DNA of 64,000 nucleotides from Gnetum montanum. Taxonomy: Eukaryota; Streptophyta; Gnetopsida; Gnetales; Gnetaceae. The position numbers were made by a program, and so were the translations under genes. The number at the start of each line of letters is the position of its first letter. Within the stretch, counting starts at the first letter, position 1. The stretch is from the NCBI GenBank assembly GCA_015680685.1, contig MNCI01001882.1, forward strand, positions 79,378 through 143,377. Reading direction: 5' to 3'. This document shows positions 24,207 through 36,086 of this stretch, piece by piece. The notes below the pieces were generated by a model. That model was not told the DNA's origin. It ran no database searches and worked only from the letters and a program-made list of their open reading frames with translations.

Positions 24207-27200
24207 ATGAATACCGCCAACACCAATGCTTCGACCAAGTCCATTCCGGATGTCATGGACCCCACGACGATGCCAATGCCTATTATGAAACCCATCAGAG
24301 CCCATGCTAAGGTTAATCCCTGGGGGGGACCTCATCGATCTCTTAGGCTACAAGGGAAAAATCTGTCATTTAACGTTATCACGCAGGAATAATATAATTT
24401 TATATGCATAAAAATTCAAGCCAAGCTAGCAGTGGATCAAAATAAAATGGAGGCCAAGAGACAATATGAACTATTTCACAGGGGAGAGCATGAATTCATC
24501 CCTTCCCCATATGATGTCATCCCTCTTCCAGAGCACTACTCTAAGATCGTCTCGCAGCTCCTCTTAGCTAGGAATCAGTCTTTTGAACAGTCTATGGCAA
24601 ATCCTCAATTGGAGGAGGAGGATGACTTTGCAGCTTAGTCTGAACATGAAGATTCATACCATATCCTTAGCCTCCAAACTTACGCTAACAAGTTGTTCCA
24701 CCCCTTTACAGGGGAGACTATGTCCCTCCATTCATTTAAAACCACTCAAGCACTTGTGCCCCAATAGGAAGTCTCCACCCTCATTCCCACTCTCCCTACG
24801 ACTGATAACCAATTCAACATAGCCATCGCCATTATCCCTCTAGTCACCGCATTACGCCCCCCCCCCCCCTCTTGCAAATACAACCCCAACAACAACGTCC
24901 TCAAAATAATGTAGGAGTGACCTTCCCACCCCGAGTGATCAGGATGCCATATGCGATACCAGCTTCTACATCCGCACACTATATACCATGGATCCAAACT
25001 CAAGGAGCTTCCTTCACCACTTCAACTCAACAAGTTCAGGGTGTTCCTACACAAAACGTGACCAGACAATGAGCTGGGACTGGTACACAAGCACATCAAC
25101 CGCATAATTACAATGTACCAACTCCTACAATTCCACCCATAAACATCCCTCAGATACAACAACAATAACAACAACAACAACCCTTTACTTATAGTATGCC
25201 ACCCTTAGCAGCACCTACCATAAATATTTCGCAAGCCTAAGCCCCAATCACTCAGCTCTGCTCTTTCCCGCCCGCCATCCAACAATCTAACTTGTATACT
25301 ACACCACATAATCAATCTACCATCTCACCTAGTGTCCAAGATTGGGTTGATACTAAAAAACTCATGCAAGAGCTAACTGACGAGGTTAAGTGCCTCAAAA
25401 CCGCCACCGACGAAGAGCTTAAGATAGTGGATTTCTATCAAGATGACCCTATCAGCACTTCAGTTCCACCTCTAACATTACCTAAGGGTGTTTCCTTACC
25501 TATGTTGACTAAATACAACAGAGAGATAGATCCCAATGCCCATCTCATAACGTTTAGATTAGAATGCACGTTACTTCAGGCGTGGCCACATGCCATCTTG
25601 CGAGTATTCCCCATGTCCCTCACAAGGAAGGCGCTTGACTGGTATCGGGCTTTGCCCTGAAACTCCATATATTCTTTGGGAGATCTACTACACCAGTTTG
25701 TCACTAGGTTCAAGTATAACTTGAAGCTTGAAGCAACACTTGACAGCCTGATACAAGTCAAGCAAGCACCACTAGAACCTGTTCAAAAATTTATTCAACG
25801 GTGGAGTGCTACCCTCAATGAACTACATGAACCAATCCCAGAGACTTATCTCCTCCCTATTCTAAAGGGGGCTGTGAATGATTTCATGAAGTCCAAGCTA
25901 TACTACCTTAATTCATGCACGCTCAGTCAAGCATTTGTACAAATAAAGAACATAGAAGAGGTAGCCCAAAACAGCCATGACCTTGCCTATTCGGCCTTCA
26001 AAAATCAACACAATAAGAAAGACAAAGAAAAGGCTAAGGAAATAATAGCAGCAGTAGCAGAAACATGACAAACGAGTATGGGGCAACAAGGTAAACTGCC
26101 TACTTCCCCCACTAACTATGCTAGACCTCCTCCCGCTACTGCACCCAAACCATCCACATGACAAAATCCTACACTAGGTCATACGAGAAACTTCGAGAGG
26201 AGAGACCCCTCTCAATACACACCATTGCCCATGAAACCCTTGCAATTATTTGACCAACTCTTGAAGGCTGGGCTAATGAAACATAAATAATTGTCCCTGG
26301 TAGCAATCCAAAGACATGATCAATTCTATCAGTTGGTTGAGAACCCAAGCTTGGCAATGCCCAACGAGCCTCCAGTTCCAAGAGGGTTTAGAATAGACCG
26401 CTTTTGCGATTACCATTAATGCAATGGGCATGGCACTGATTATTGCTTCACCCTGAAACAAGATATCCAATAGATGATCGATGGAGGTGAGATTACTTTC
26501 AATGAAGCCAACCCAGTCAAGCCACAAAACCAGGCTATGGGAATATATAAGGATCCTCTAAATACTAAGGAGGCTCCATATGTAATTAACACCATCTACC
26601 TAGACAGCGAACAAGAAACACCTAGAATTAGCAACATTTACTCAGATAACGAATAGCAAATACCTACAAGACCCTTTGTAGTTCGTATTCCTTCTACTGC
26701 ACAAACACCCACATCCCAATCATCATACTCTCCATGTAATCCGCCCACCCCGCAAAGACCCTATGTCATCCGGATACCCCCCACGGTGGTAGCCTCTACC
26801 ATACCACCAAAACCATATGTGGTGCGTATACCTCCCACTGCTATAAACATGCAACCTCCTACCCGACCCGCATCCCATGTAGTCCAAATGCCACCTGTAG
26901 TTGCAACTACGATGGAACAACCATCAACTAGAACAACTCCGTATGTTGTTAGGATACCCAAACATCCTGATAACCACCAACCTTCCGCCCTTTCAACACA
27001 AAATAAACCAACCCCATATGTTGTTAGGGTGCCTAGGCAGCCTGACATTCAACCACCGTCAACCATCCAATCGCAACCTCAGCCTACTCCATACATCATA
27101 TGGGTTCCAAAGCAACCGTACATTCAAAAACCAAATGTTCCCCCCACGCCACATGCGGGAACGCCTAGCAGACAGGCTCACACAAGAACGATTGGAGAAA

Positions 27201-27230
27201 GAACGTCAACAGCTTGCCTTGGGAACCCCT
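24207..27230 (+). pseudogene. gag, copy B
   Basis: Gag would package the element RNA. The conserved N-terminus has RSLRLQGKN and YNFI (24325-24410). The gag core lies at 25400-26050, with LPKGVSLPMLTKYN, TRKALDWYRALP and QFVTRFKYNL. A Cys/His motif, C-x2-H-x5-H-x4-C, spans about 26406-26448, as in Tat-type Gag. The frame shifts near a C run at 24857-24869 and again near 27130, and several single-codon stops occur (24390, 24638, 25660, 26066). Length matches gag of C and D. Confidence 0.85.
26680..27140 (+). repeat. Coding repeat PYVVRIP in the gag-protease linker, copy B
   Basis: Within the reading frame a unit of about 20-30 residues containing PYVVRIP or a variant (RPFVVRIP, RPYVIRIP, TPYVVRV, TPYIIWVP) recurs seven or eight times with Pro/Gln/Thr-rich spacers. 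Such a linker is probably unstructured. D has the same array and C a shorter one. Confidence 0.8.
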
Positions 27231-27239
27231 AAGCCTACT

Positions 27240-28468
27240 CCAGTGGGTGTAATACCCATGGCATCACTTGATAATGAACCAAACGCTAAGGGAGAACCAT
27301 CGGGAATGAATGATACATCCAAATCAATAATTATGGAAGAAAAAGGCAAACTAGCTACACATGAGATAAAACTGCTAGTCTTGATGGACCAAGTAACCAT
27401 TAACAAACATACTCCTAACAGTAAAGATCTAGTAATAGCTCTAACATAGGTCACGTAGGCACTTAAACAGAAAAATACCTCATTAAGCCTATATGACCTG
27501 ATATTAACTTCTCATGCTCATCGCGAAGTGCTGGTACTCATGTTAACATTGGTCCCAGTAAGTGAGGACTTACCTCCAAATGAACCTTCAATTCATGCGG
27601 TAATGTATTCGCCTCAAGGATCGACTTCTAAATCACTACATTTCCACACTGAAAACATCAAAACTGATCAGAGAACCAGAGACGTCACCTACGCACCTAT
27701 GTTCATAACAATACAAGTAGGTTAATTCCAAATACATCGGGTGCATGTAGATGATGGAGCCGCCACAAATGTAATACCCTACCTCGTCATCGAACAATTA
27801 GGGCTCACGCAACTAATTAAACCAACTTCCACCACATGCTTAAAATCGTTTAGTGGATCACACGTAGTGGTAAAAGGTACTATAACTTTGGACTTTATAG
27901 CAGGGGATCGATTCCCCACATTAGCTAACTTTGTTGTCATCGACAAAATGTGAGGGTTCAATTTAATATTAGGAAGACCCTAGCTAGCCCAAATCAAAGC
28001 AGTCTCTTCCCCTATACACCAAGAGATCCACCTGCCTTACGAATGTGGTGAAATCATCATACACGGGGAGGCTGCTACACCTACCAGTTCATCGCATACA
28101 AATACAGACCAAGGCTCAAAGGTTAGGTTTGAAAAGCCTAAACAAGATGACACAAAAAGAAAACAAAGTTACACGCAACCAGTAAACAATGATCCATTAG
28201 ACGTAAACGAAACTTTACCTAACATAGAAACACCCAGACCTAAAACTGTACCTACACTGCCTAACCTAGAAATTACAATAGATATCGAAACTACAGAACA
28301 TATGGAAACACTAGAAGACACTAACATAGAGCATATCCCATCAGACGTCCCTTGGGCTAAATTACCATTCAACGTAATCAGCGAAGGGGACGCTGAGTAT
28401 AGAATCACACCTATTAATATCACTCCTAATGTTAAATTTCGAAAAATCAAAAAATTACTAAACCATTA
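27240..28468 (+). pseudogene. Protease region, copy B
   Basis: After a basic helical stretch (RERLADRL...RLEKERQQ) comes the protease: MFITIQVG, then the active site VHVDDGAATNVIP (about 27745-27780), with DDG where most retropepsins have DSG or DTG, and later FNLILGRPW followed by IHQEIHLPY. The C-terminal tail ends with DVPWAKLPFNVISEGDAEYR, shared with D, then a basic KIKKLL and stop at 28466. Interruptions: stops near 27448, 27724, 27953 and 27983. Confidence 0.85.
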
Positions 28469-28479
28469 AACTACATGCT

Positions 28480-28740
28480 TCGTCCGAAATGACGTTAAAC
28501 TACCACATGTCCACAATGACATGAAACTAGCCTTGGTCAGAAATGGTCGGTTTATCAAGGAACTCACCAGTGTCATTTGGAACTTCTCTTGTTTACATGG
28601 GGCCCGAAATGGCCTTAAACTAGTGCATGGGGCCCAGAATGGCTTTAAACTAGAACATCAAGACTACAGTTTGTCATGACTTTAAACTGACACATATGTG
28701 CCCATGGCCCAAAATGGCCTTAAACTAGAGTATTTTTCTT
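28480..28740. repeat. Module-border repeat (ggccttaaactag), after protease B
   Basis: Five or six degenerate copies of a unit with core gcccgaaatggccttaaac, spaced 35 to 75 bp, immediately after the protease stop. The 28740-29230 interval beyond it is AT-rich without a recognisable feature and would be 3' flank of the antisense gene. Confidence 0.8.
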
Positions 28741-29230
28741 ATATTGCTTTGTTCTCAATTTAAGTTTACAGTTCATGTTTACCCTGTTGTGTTGTTACAT
28801 TACCAGCCGTAGTTTCTTCAACATCCCCTATCTCTGTTCCTACTTCACGCATTAAACTTAAGCAAACAATGAACAAAAACATTTTACATTGCTGCATCGC
28901 ATTTACATTCAAGCCCAAAAGATTTCCACTTTAAATTTTCACTTACCAGTATTCAAATAAAATTCAAACAAAAAAATGAATAAATAGAAAATTCAATAAA
29001 GAAAGTATAAATGTATCAACATCAAATTACAACTTAGTGTAATGTCCTCACACGATACATAGATCGCATGCATAATCATTTTAACAACAAACAAGAAATA
29101 TATACTCATATACAAATAGACAATTATAGTGGTTAACCAATCCCATCCATTAGTTCATATACAATCCAAAACAAAACATTCTGCTTGCAGCTCGTATAAA
29201 ACATGGGCAATCCTAAAACCAAATTTAAAG

Positions 29231-32200
29231 CTAAGCATCAAGGTCGGGAGGGGTGTCCCCCTCAGACTCCTTGGCCCCATGGGTCCCTGCTCAACTGGGG
29301 CCACCCTCTTGACCATTGCCATCGCCCTGACCCTACAAAAAGGTAAAAGAAAATGATGAATACAAAAAGAAAAGAGAAGAATCCCAAAAGTTAATAAACA
29401 AAATTCACAACTTTAAATTACTTACTGAAGAGGATCCTCCTAGACCGAACTCCAACTAATGAAGGATTTATTCTTTGGAAACACTTGCCCAGTCAGTCCC
29501 ATCAAGGCCTAAATCAACATTGGTCAAAGCCTTCCCTTTGTCCACTGCAGACCAAGTGGGACATTTTAGAGGAAACTCCCCCACAGAAACCTCCCCAGAA
29601 GCCGTGGTGATTACCCTCTTGGGTGATTCCATCTCCACCATAGTATGCTTGGCAAATGCATCAAATGAGGAGCACAGGCCTAAACACTCAACAAAAATTT
29701 CGAGCTAACGCTTCTCTATAGATACCACTTTTAACAACTTTTTATAATGATACTTATGGGTCTTCTCATCTTGACCCCATTTTCATACCTTAGAAGCGAA
29801 AGCCTTCCAATCTTGACATTTGAGGTTCAGTAAATCTATTTGTGCTTTACGCTCTGCTAACTCCCGAGTCAACGATACTTGGCAATTTAACAAATTCCAA
29901 TATCTATCATAATTAATTTTAGAAGTTCATCAAGAGCGATCAACTATTAACCTTGCCAAGGCAAACTCATAGCATGATTTGAGATCATCCCACTCTGCTG
30001 ATAGCTTCAAAATCTCTTTTTCTCCTACCTGAATCTGCACCCATAGCCTCTTGATGGAACGCCTACATATCCAAAGAGACTTGGCATTCTACACAACGCA
30101 CTCTACCACTTCATCATAAATTTGTCAGGGCACTTGCTCAATTTCTAGGGGTAGCGCAGGTAAACTATCAATACCAGTGGCCTTAGCTGAATCCCATTTC
30201 AGTTTAGCCCCTATTCATATGAGGAAAACATACATTAGACATTGGATAGTAGCAACAGATAAAAAAAATCCCAAAGGATACATACCTATTCCAGGGTGAG
30301 CTTGCTCAATATGATCAACCACTTCATCAATGACACCAGTTATAAAATCCATTTTACTTGGCATTTCGATCCAAGTAGAAGGTTCATGTATAGGAGACGG
30401 GTTAACTTCGGTGGTCGTTTTTGTAGAGGCCTTCATCATGGGAACTTCTAAATGAATGTTAGGGACCATCCTAGTCTCAACATTTTTTCCTGGTAGCAGT
30501 AAAAGCATGAAATAAAAATTTAGAATGATGGAAAGCATAATTCCAAAGGCAAATGCCATAATAAGGAGAACATACCGGAATCTCTGACCTCTTTTGGATT
30601 TAGAGGATCACCAAGGTCTAGTCTCCCTCTAAAGAAACCATCGAACATCTCATCAACACCATCCTGATCATCGATGTTACCCTTTTCCGTTGTGTCTCCC
30701 TCCTGATCTTCCATTCCTCCCGTCTCGTCCCTGCCTGCCTCATCCTCCTCGTTTAAGTTCGTTGAGGCCTCTTCCTCCTCGATGATTAGTGCTAATATCT
30801 CTTTTCTTACTCTAGAAGTCAACTCTAATGGCATTCATAGGTTCAACATCAAGCATGGTATAAACCAACAAAAAATGAAGTAAAAATAATGGTGATGATA
30901 GCAAAACAAGGACAAATCAGTAAATCAAGATTACCTCGTACAGGCATCTTAAACCGCATACATTTCACCCTTGGTTCATCTATGGTTAGAGCAACCTCTT
31001 TAGGATGTTCACGCTTCTGAACTTTTGCCTTTCCTTTTCTGATTGTTTCCTGGATAACCCAATCAGCTCTCTTAGCAGTGTAGGGCACATTATATGGTTC
31101 CAACCCTACGCTATCATGCATGTGAATTGACTGACCAAATGACCCCTCCGTTGTGATAGAAACTGAATCGTCAATCCCCTCAAGAGCATCTTGAGATTTA
31201 GCCACCTCCAATAAGTGGCAAATCCACGGGCGAGATAGTTAATGGCGATCCCTTAACATGTACTTGTTATCCACGTGAACAACCAGAAATTCAGCCAGCT
31301 GGTGCAAGTAACCAGGAAAGAATGCAAAAGTGAAATGAGATTGCACCTCAATGTTCGAACGCAACCTCACTATCTCCCCATGGAAACCTGAAAGCAAAAA
31401 CTGGGCCTAGTTATAACGTATCTCAGTCTCTAAAATAGTGTGCATGATGTGCACAGGTTCTACCCCAAAACTTTTTACTTGAGACAGAGACTTGGGAAAC
31501 ACTTGCGCCCTGAATAAGGGATATAACTCATTGACTTCTTCCCCTTTGAGCCCTTAGGGACACCCAACCAGTTCTCCAATTCACAAACCACATGGATTTC
31601 CCTCTATGTCCTATCCAAAATCACTTTAATTCCAGCTGCTGGTACACCAAAGAAGTCCAAAAAGAACTCCTCTGATAGATGGAAAACCACTTTGACACCC
31701 TTGATGTGAGTGCTATAGTAGGCGATAGACTAGTCGAAAGAATCAATGATTCCAATCATCTCCATCACATAAACATTAGGGCTTAGGGCAATAAACAAAT
31801 CCATGAGGCCCACATCACTCAAACGACTGATGATATGTGGCGATGCCTTTGTATGTAACCATCGCTGTGCGTCATTGACTTCCCCAAATTTCATGGACAG
31901 AGTGCTCTCAGTCCACCTAGTTGTGATAGTGGCTCCACTAGATGGGGCGTCCACTACATGCACAAGATAATCCCAGCAAGTCAACATAAATAATGATGTA
32001 GCAAAACAAGCAAACTGAGGTGTCAAAAATACCATTACTTATCGTCAATCGATGTATTCAGATCGCTAGGAGCCAAATCGGCATCACATGGGAAAACTGG
32101 CCCAATATGAGACCAATCCCCATGCAACCACCCCCTAGCCTCGCATTGTGCAAGTGCCCTCAAGTACCATTTATGGAAATGAACAATGTCATGCTTAGTC

Positions 32201-33315
32201 TAGGCCAACATGGCACCACAAAGAGTGGGGCCTTCCATGAAGGCCTCCAAGGCGGTACGAGCCAAAGCGAGCCCATCATCGCCTACGCACACTCCTTCTT
32301 TATCGAACTGAGGCTTGCAAAGAGATGGTGATCAATATGTAAACCACTACTAAGCAGCAAGGCAAAAAAAATAGTAAATTGAACAACCTTACCTTCCTAC
32401 TCGGTACACTATTCCATGAGGGTTTTGGAACAAAGTATGTGCACGAGTAGCTAGGAACAAGGTGTTATTGATCTGGTAAGACCCATGTGACAATAAGTCC
32501 CACACACGTGATAATGGATGGCTAGATCTGGGTCCCCCAGAGGGACCGTCCTCAATCGTAAGTGGTCCCTCATCAATGTCCACCACGAAAGCCATAACGC
32601 CATTTGAAGACCCTGGTAACATGATCTCGAGCACACTCAATGCTAATTGTTCACTTAAATACGACCATATTACCATGTTGAATTTGTCTAAGATGAAGGC
32701 AAGGAATTCACAAGCCCCTTCTCTAAACCATACCCCATTACGATAAATTGTCATATTAGGAATTGGCTCATCAGAATCAATCAGACCAAACCATGTCAGG
32801 ACTCCAATGAGCTCGACCACCAAGAGGAAAGGTTTGGCATCCCTGCATGTATTCAAAAAATAGGGTGAATAAGCCATGTAAAAATAAAGTTCTACACTAG
32901 GGAGCCAACACTTAGAAAAAAAATTTCAGCATCAAACTTAGCATGCATGCTACACACTGGAAAACTCAGCGTGCACCCTGCACCCTGGCAAACTCAGCGT
33001 GCACACTGCACGCTGGAAAGCGCAGCGTGTAGATCCTGCATGTTGCACGCTAGATCACGATCACAATAACCATACACGCTAAGTAGAGAAACCTTACGCT
33101 ATGGAAATATCAACGCTATGCAATGAGAAAATCGATAGGAACAATGGGCAAAAACACAAATTTTGATGAAGGGTCAGAGCCTACCTGCACATCGACCCTG
33201 ACCATGAGGGAATCCGGGATCTAGGCAGACAATGGAGCATTGCTTCACTCTCTTAGGCAAAGATCAAGCTAGGATCCTTCCTCCCCTAGCCTTCTACCTA
33301 CTTACCCTTGCTCAT
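29231..33315 (-). pseudogene. Antisense accessory gene (aORF), copy B, eight exons
   Basis: Model (minus strand): exon 1 33185-33315, exon 2 32393-32842, exon 3 32043-32314, exon 4 about 30941-31953, exon 5 30576-30809, exon 6 30286-30489, exon 7 29426-30210, exon 8 29231-29332. Lengths of exons 1, 2, 7 and 8 (131, 450, 785, 102) equal those of D, and phases agree. Exon 2 carries the HAD/NIF-like domain: FLLVVELIGVL, REGACEFLAFILDKFNMVIW and NTLFLATRAHTLFQNP. Decay: several stops, a one-base frameshift in exon 4 near 31550, donor of intron 3 changed to AT, acceptor of intron 2 changed to AA. The exon model is inferred from conserved splice sites and frames; no transcript is available. Confidence 0.8.
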
Positions 33316-33675
33316 CGTGGTGTTCACGAGAACCCTGTATGCTGGGGTTTTATTCCTACATGCTGCATGCCAGGGTTTAGTCCTGCACGTTGCCCTGATT
33401 CCTGTATGCTACACATCGAGGTTTAGTCCTACACACTACCTTGATTCCTACACGCTGCATGCTGGGGTTTAGTCCTACACACTGCTCTAATTCCTACACA
33501 CTGCATGCTAATGCCATGGGACCAAGGTTAACACTGATGCCATGGGCTCGTCGTTCACGCTAAAACTGTCGCCTGAAATGCACGTTCACGTCATGAAATT
33601 TGGTTCATGTTCACGTTGTGATTTGGCTCAAGTTCACGCTTCCTGTGTTGACAGTTGGGTTCACGCTCAATCCAT
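32930..33675. repeat. GCATGC/CACGCTGCA array around aORF B exon 1
   Basis: Intron 1 and the upstream side of exon 1 are packed with short units such as cagcgtgcac, cacgctgcatgctgg and tacacactgc. At about 33335-33510 a 45-48 bp unit containing cacgctgcatgctggggttt repeats three to four times. The LTR of the same copy uses the same GCATGC and CACGC variants, whereas D uses GCGTATACGC at both places. Confidence 0.8.
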
Positions 33676-33677
33676 GT

Positions 33678-33685
33678 ATTTTATA
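33678..33685 (-). promoter_or_regulatory. TATA box of the antisense gene, copy B
   Basis: Minus-strand TATAAAAT about 360 bp upstream of the aORF start codon, flanked upstream by a GGTGGTGGTGG tract. D has a TATAAAAA in the matching place, also preceded by a GCC/CCG tract. Confidence 0.55.
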
Positions 33686-34104
33686 CCACTACGTTGACCC
33701 CACCACCACCGCCTTGAATATTTTATTCAATTTATTCAAAATTAACCAAAGTACAAAGTATGAGCAAATGCTAAACAAAAATAATGATATAATGAACACT
33801 ACCACATACCATATTCTCTTGCGAAACAATTCCGGTTGTCCACACTAAACATTTTGACGTAAACTCCTCATCTGATAGTCTCATACCCAATAACCATGTA
33901 CAAATCATACAACCAACTAGATGTCATAAATTGCCACATTCGGACCGGTAAGGCCTTAAACTGCCATGTGCCCAGGTACGACGATAAACTACCACTACAT
34001 ACCTTAGCCACTGTTAAACGTACACATGATTTACATTTACTAGAAAAGTGTAACAACCCTTCCAAGCTCACTCTACTCCCTATTTATTGGCAAGAGCAAG
34101 CCCG
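33686..34104. other. Divergent interval between aORF B and pol B
   Basis: It holds two to three degenerate copies of the border repeat at 33935-34000 (aaggccttaaactgcca, gacgataaactacca), then the region matching the pol acceptor of D (tttattggcaag), in which the AG is shifted by one base. No gene. Confidence 0.6.
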
Positions 34105-34196
34105 ATGGATTACAAGCATCTATTCACACCATTGACCATCAATGGACCATGCGGGCAGATCACAAGAGAAATCAACATAAATTCTATCAACTTAGA
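34105..34196 (+). pseudogene. Start of pol, copy B, interrupted by copy C
   Basis: Starts with ATG and the residues MDYKHLFTPLTINGP, matching the start of pol in D (MDYQHLTAPLIIDGP). The match stops after about 30 codons, exactly where the terminal TGAAACACC of copy C's LTR begins. The remainder is not in the window. Confidence 0.75.
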
Positions 34197-35829
34197 TGAA
34201 ACACCATGGAAATTGTGGATCGTCCTAAGGTGAAGATTCACAATTCAGGCAAAAGCTCGTAGCAAAAATCTAGAAGGCAGAACTACTCAAAAAGGCGTGC
34301 AACATCAAGTCTTCAAATTTCTTAAAAAATTCTAACTTTGTTGCTCCTTATGCTACATTATGCAATGTAGCTTCATGTCACTTAGTGTAATTCTATGTGA
34401 TGTAATGAAGGTAGCTTACTAGAGCAATGAAGTCAGCAAAAATTTGGAACTTCTGCAAATATGACAAGTTTAAGGCCTAAGCAGTAGTCTATGACTTGTC
34501 GCATATTCCACCAACTCTTTTGATTAGGACTGTATTCACGCTCCATTACGCAAAGTAGCATAATGAGCCTTGAAGAAATCAAAGTGAACATCAAAAGAAG
34601 CATGGTAGATTGGTCGCTTTACACTTTATTATGCTACGCAACGTAAGTAAGCGTAACACGCTGAAAAGTTGACCATTTTACGCTCTATTACGCTTTGCGG
34701 TGTAAATAAGCACAAAAAATGACTTGAGTTAACCACTTTTATGCTCTATTATGCTTTGTAGCATAAATAAGTGTAACACATGTGGAATTCATCACATTAC
34801 GCTCTGCTACGCTACGTGGCGTAAATGAGCGTAATGCAGTATAAAGTCAATTAACGTAGTATTAGACATGCACTTGTTACCCATTTGCGGAAATATGCTC
34901 ATCAGTGTATCGTAGCATAATCATGAGGCGGTTTCAGAAAGAGTGGTTTACAGTGCACCTCGCCCCCAAGACGTAATGTGGCATGACCAGCTTTAACATA
35001 AAAATTGTCAAGTCAATGGTGTTTTGAAAGTTCGAGACACGTGTCATCAAGACCGTGCCTTCCCATATGATGCTGAACTTACAAATACCCCAGTTGACGA
35101 AGAAAAAGGAAAGGAGAAAGGGGGGAGGTATTTTCTTCTTTTGAAGGACATAAGGCATTGTTTGAGCATTGGCAACAGGAGCGATCAATCTTCTTGGCGA
35201 AAACATTATCCTCTTCATTGGCGATCATTAGCATCTTTAAGCAAAGATTACCGAGGGCAAAAGGAGTAGATCAAAGATCAAGAGATCATTTGGTATGATT
35301 GGCAAGGTTTATTGATCAGAAATAGTTGATCGATAGACATCCAGGCTTGACCTTCTTTGCATTCCACTTTTGGCTTACGAGGTAGATCAAACTTCATTCT
35401 GTTCTCCCTTTTAAACAGTTTTCTTGTTGTTTCATGTATGCTTCGCAAAAAGATAAGTGAAGTCTGCCATTGGAACATTGTATGCAATATATTCAGCTTT
35501 CGAGTCAAATCATAGATCTTGGAATTACGCATCTTTCCTAAATTTGATCTTCCTTGTCGCATTGACGTTATCGTTATTTCAAGTTCTTTACATTGTTGTC
35601 TACTCCTTCTACGATTCACCGAATTAATTCATTTCATGAAATATATATATCAAATATATACTATCATGATATTTGATAATTTACTGATTAAGTAAGTCCC
35701 TGTCTAATCGAACAAGACCATTCAAGGCACCTCGGATCTGTTTTCTCCAGCATGGCCCTCGCATAGATCCGTGGTTAGGACTGTGTACACAGATCTTCGC
35801 TCGGTATTTCCAGTGACTGACATTTTCCA
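34197..35829 (+). repeat. 5' LTR of copy C
   Basis: Starts TGAAACACCATGG inside the pol sequence of B and ends TTTTCCA 14 bases before the primer site. It is about 1.6 kb. Apart from the terminal bases it does not resemble the LTR of B and D. The left end is supported by the broken B coding sequence; the right end by the position of the primer site. Confidence 0.65.
34340..34850. repeat. Palindromic TTACGC...GCGTAA repeats in LTR C
   Basis: Six degenerate units about 55-80 bp apart (near 34345, 34535, 34620, 34678, 34740 and 34797), each containing ttacgctctattacgcttt followed by gcgtaaataagcgta or variants. Each unit can fold back on itself, since TTACGC is matched by GCGTAA within 20-30 bases. 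T/C variation at the CpG of the core is frequent. Confidence 0.75.
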
Positions 35830-35843
35830 TCATTACAATTTTC

Positions 35844-35861
35844 TGGCGTTACAAGGAGGGC
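35844..35861 (+). other. Primer binding site, copy C
   Basis: The sequence tggcgttacaaggagggc aligns with tggtgctagaaggagggc of B and lies 14 bases after the LTR end. The 225 bases from here to gag are leader without an array. Confidence 0.65.
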
Positions 35862-36086
35862 TTGAACCTCCGATCCATATTTTATGGGTAACCCTATAAG
35901 CAATCCATACCCACGTTCACATAACATAAACGTAATACCTCTAGGGAAGTTTACAAAATCGTGTGGTGTAGATTGGTCACAGTAACGATTCCTTTGGAAT
36001 CCTACAAGGTAGAAAGCCCAATCGTGGTTCCGTTTTGCCATCACCTTTTAAATCTTTTCATTTATTGTTATTGATCTATCTGAGAG

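Larger units (their letters stand above)
22249..34196 (+). mobile_element. Copy B: Tat-like element with antisense gene, cut off in pol
   Basis: It comprises 5' LTR, primer site, gag, protease (+), antisense gene (-), then the splice acceptor region and about 30 codons of pol, where copy C's LTR begins. The rest of pol and the 3' LTR would lie beyond the inserted copies, outside the window. B and D are close relatives by LTR ends, gag, protease and antisense-gene exon lengths. Confidence 0.8.

Noticed and set aside
26761-27048. 95-codon Gly/Trp-rich minus-strand frame
   Set aside because: Reverse complement of the PYVVRIP repeat; no independent evidence.
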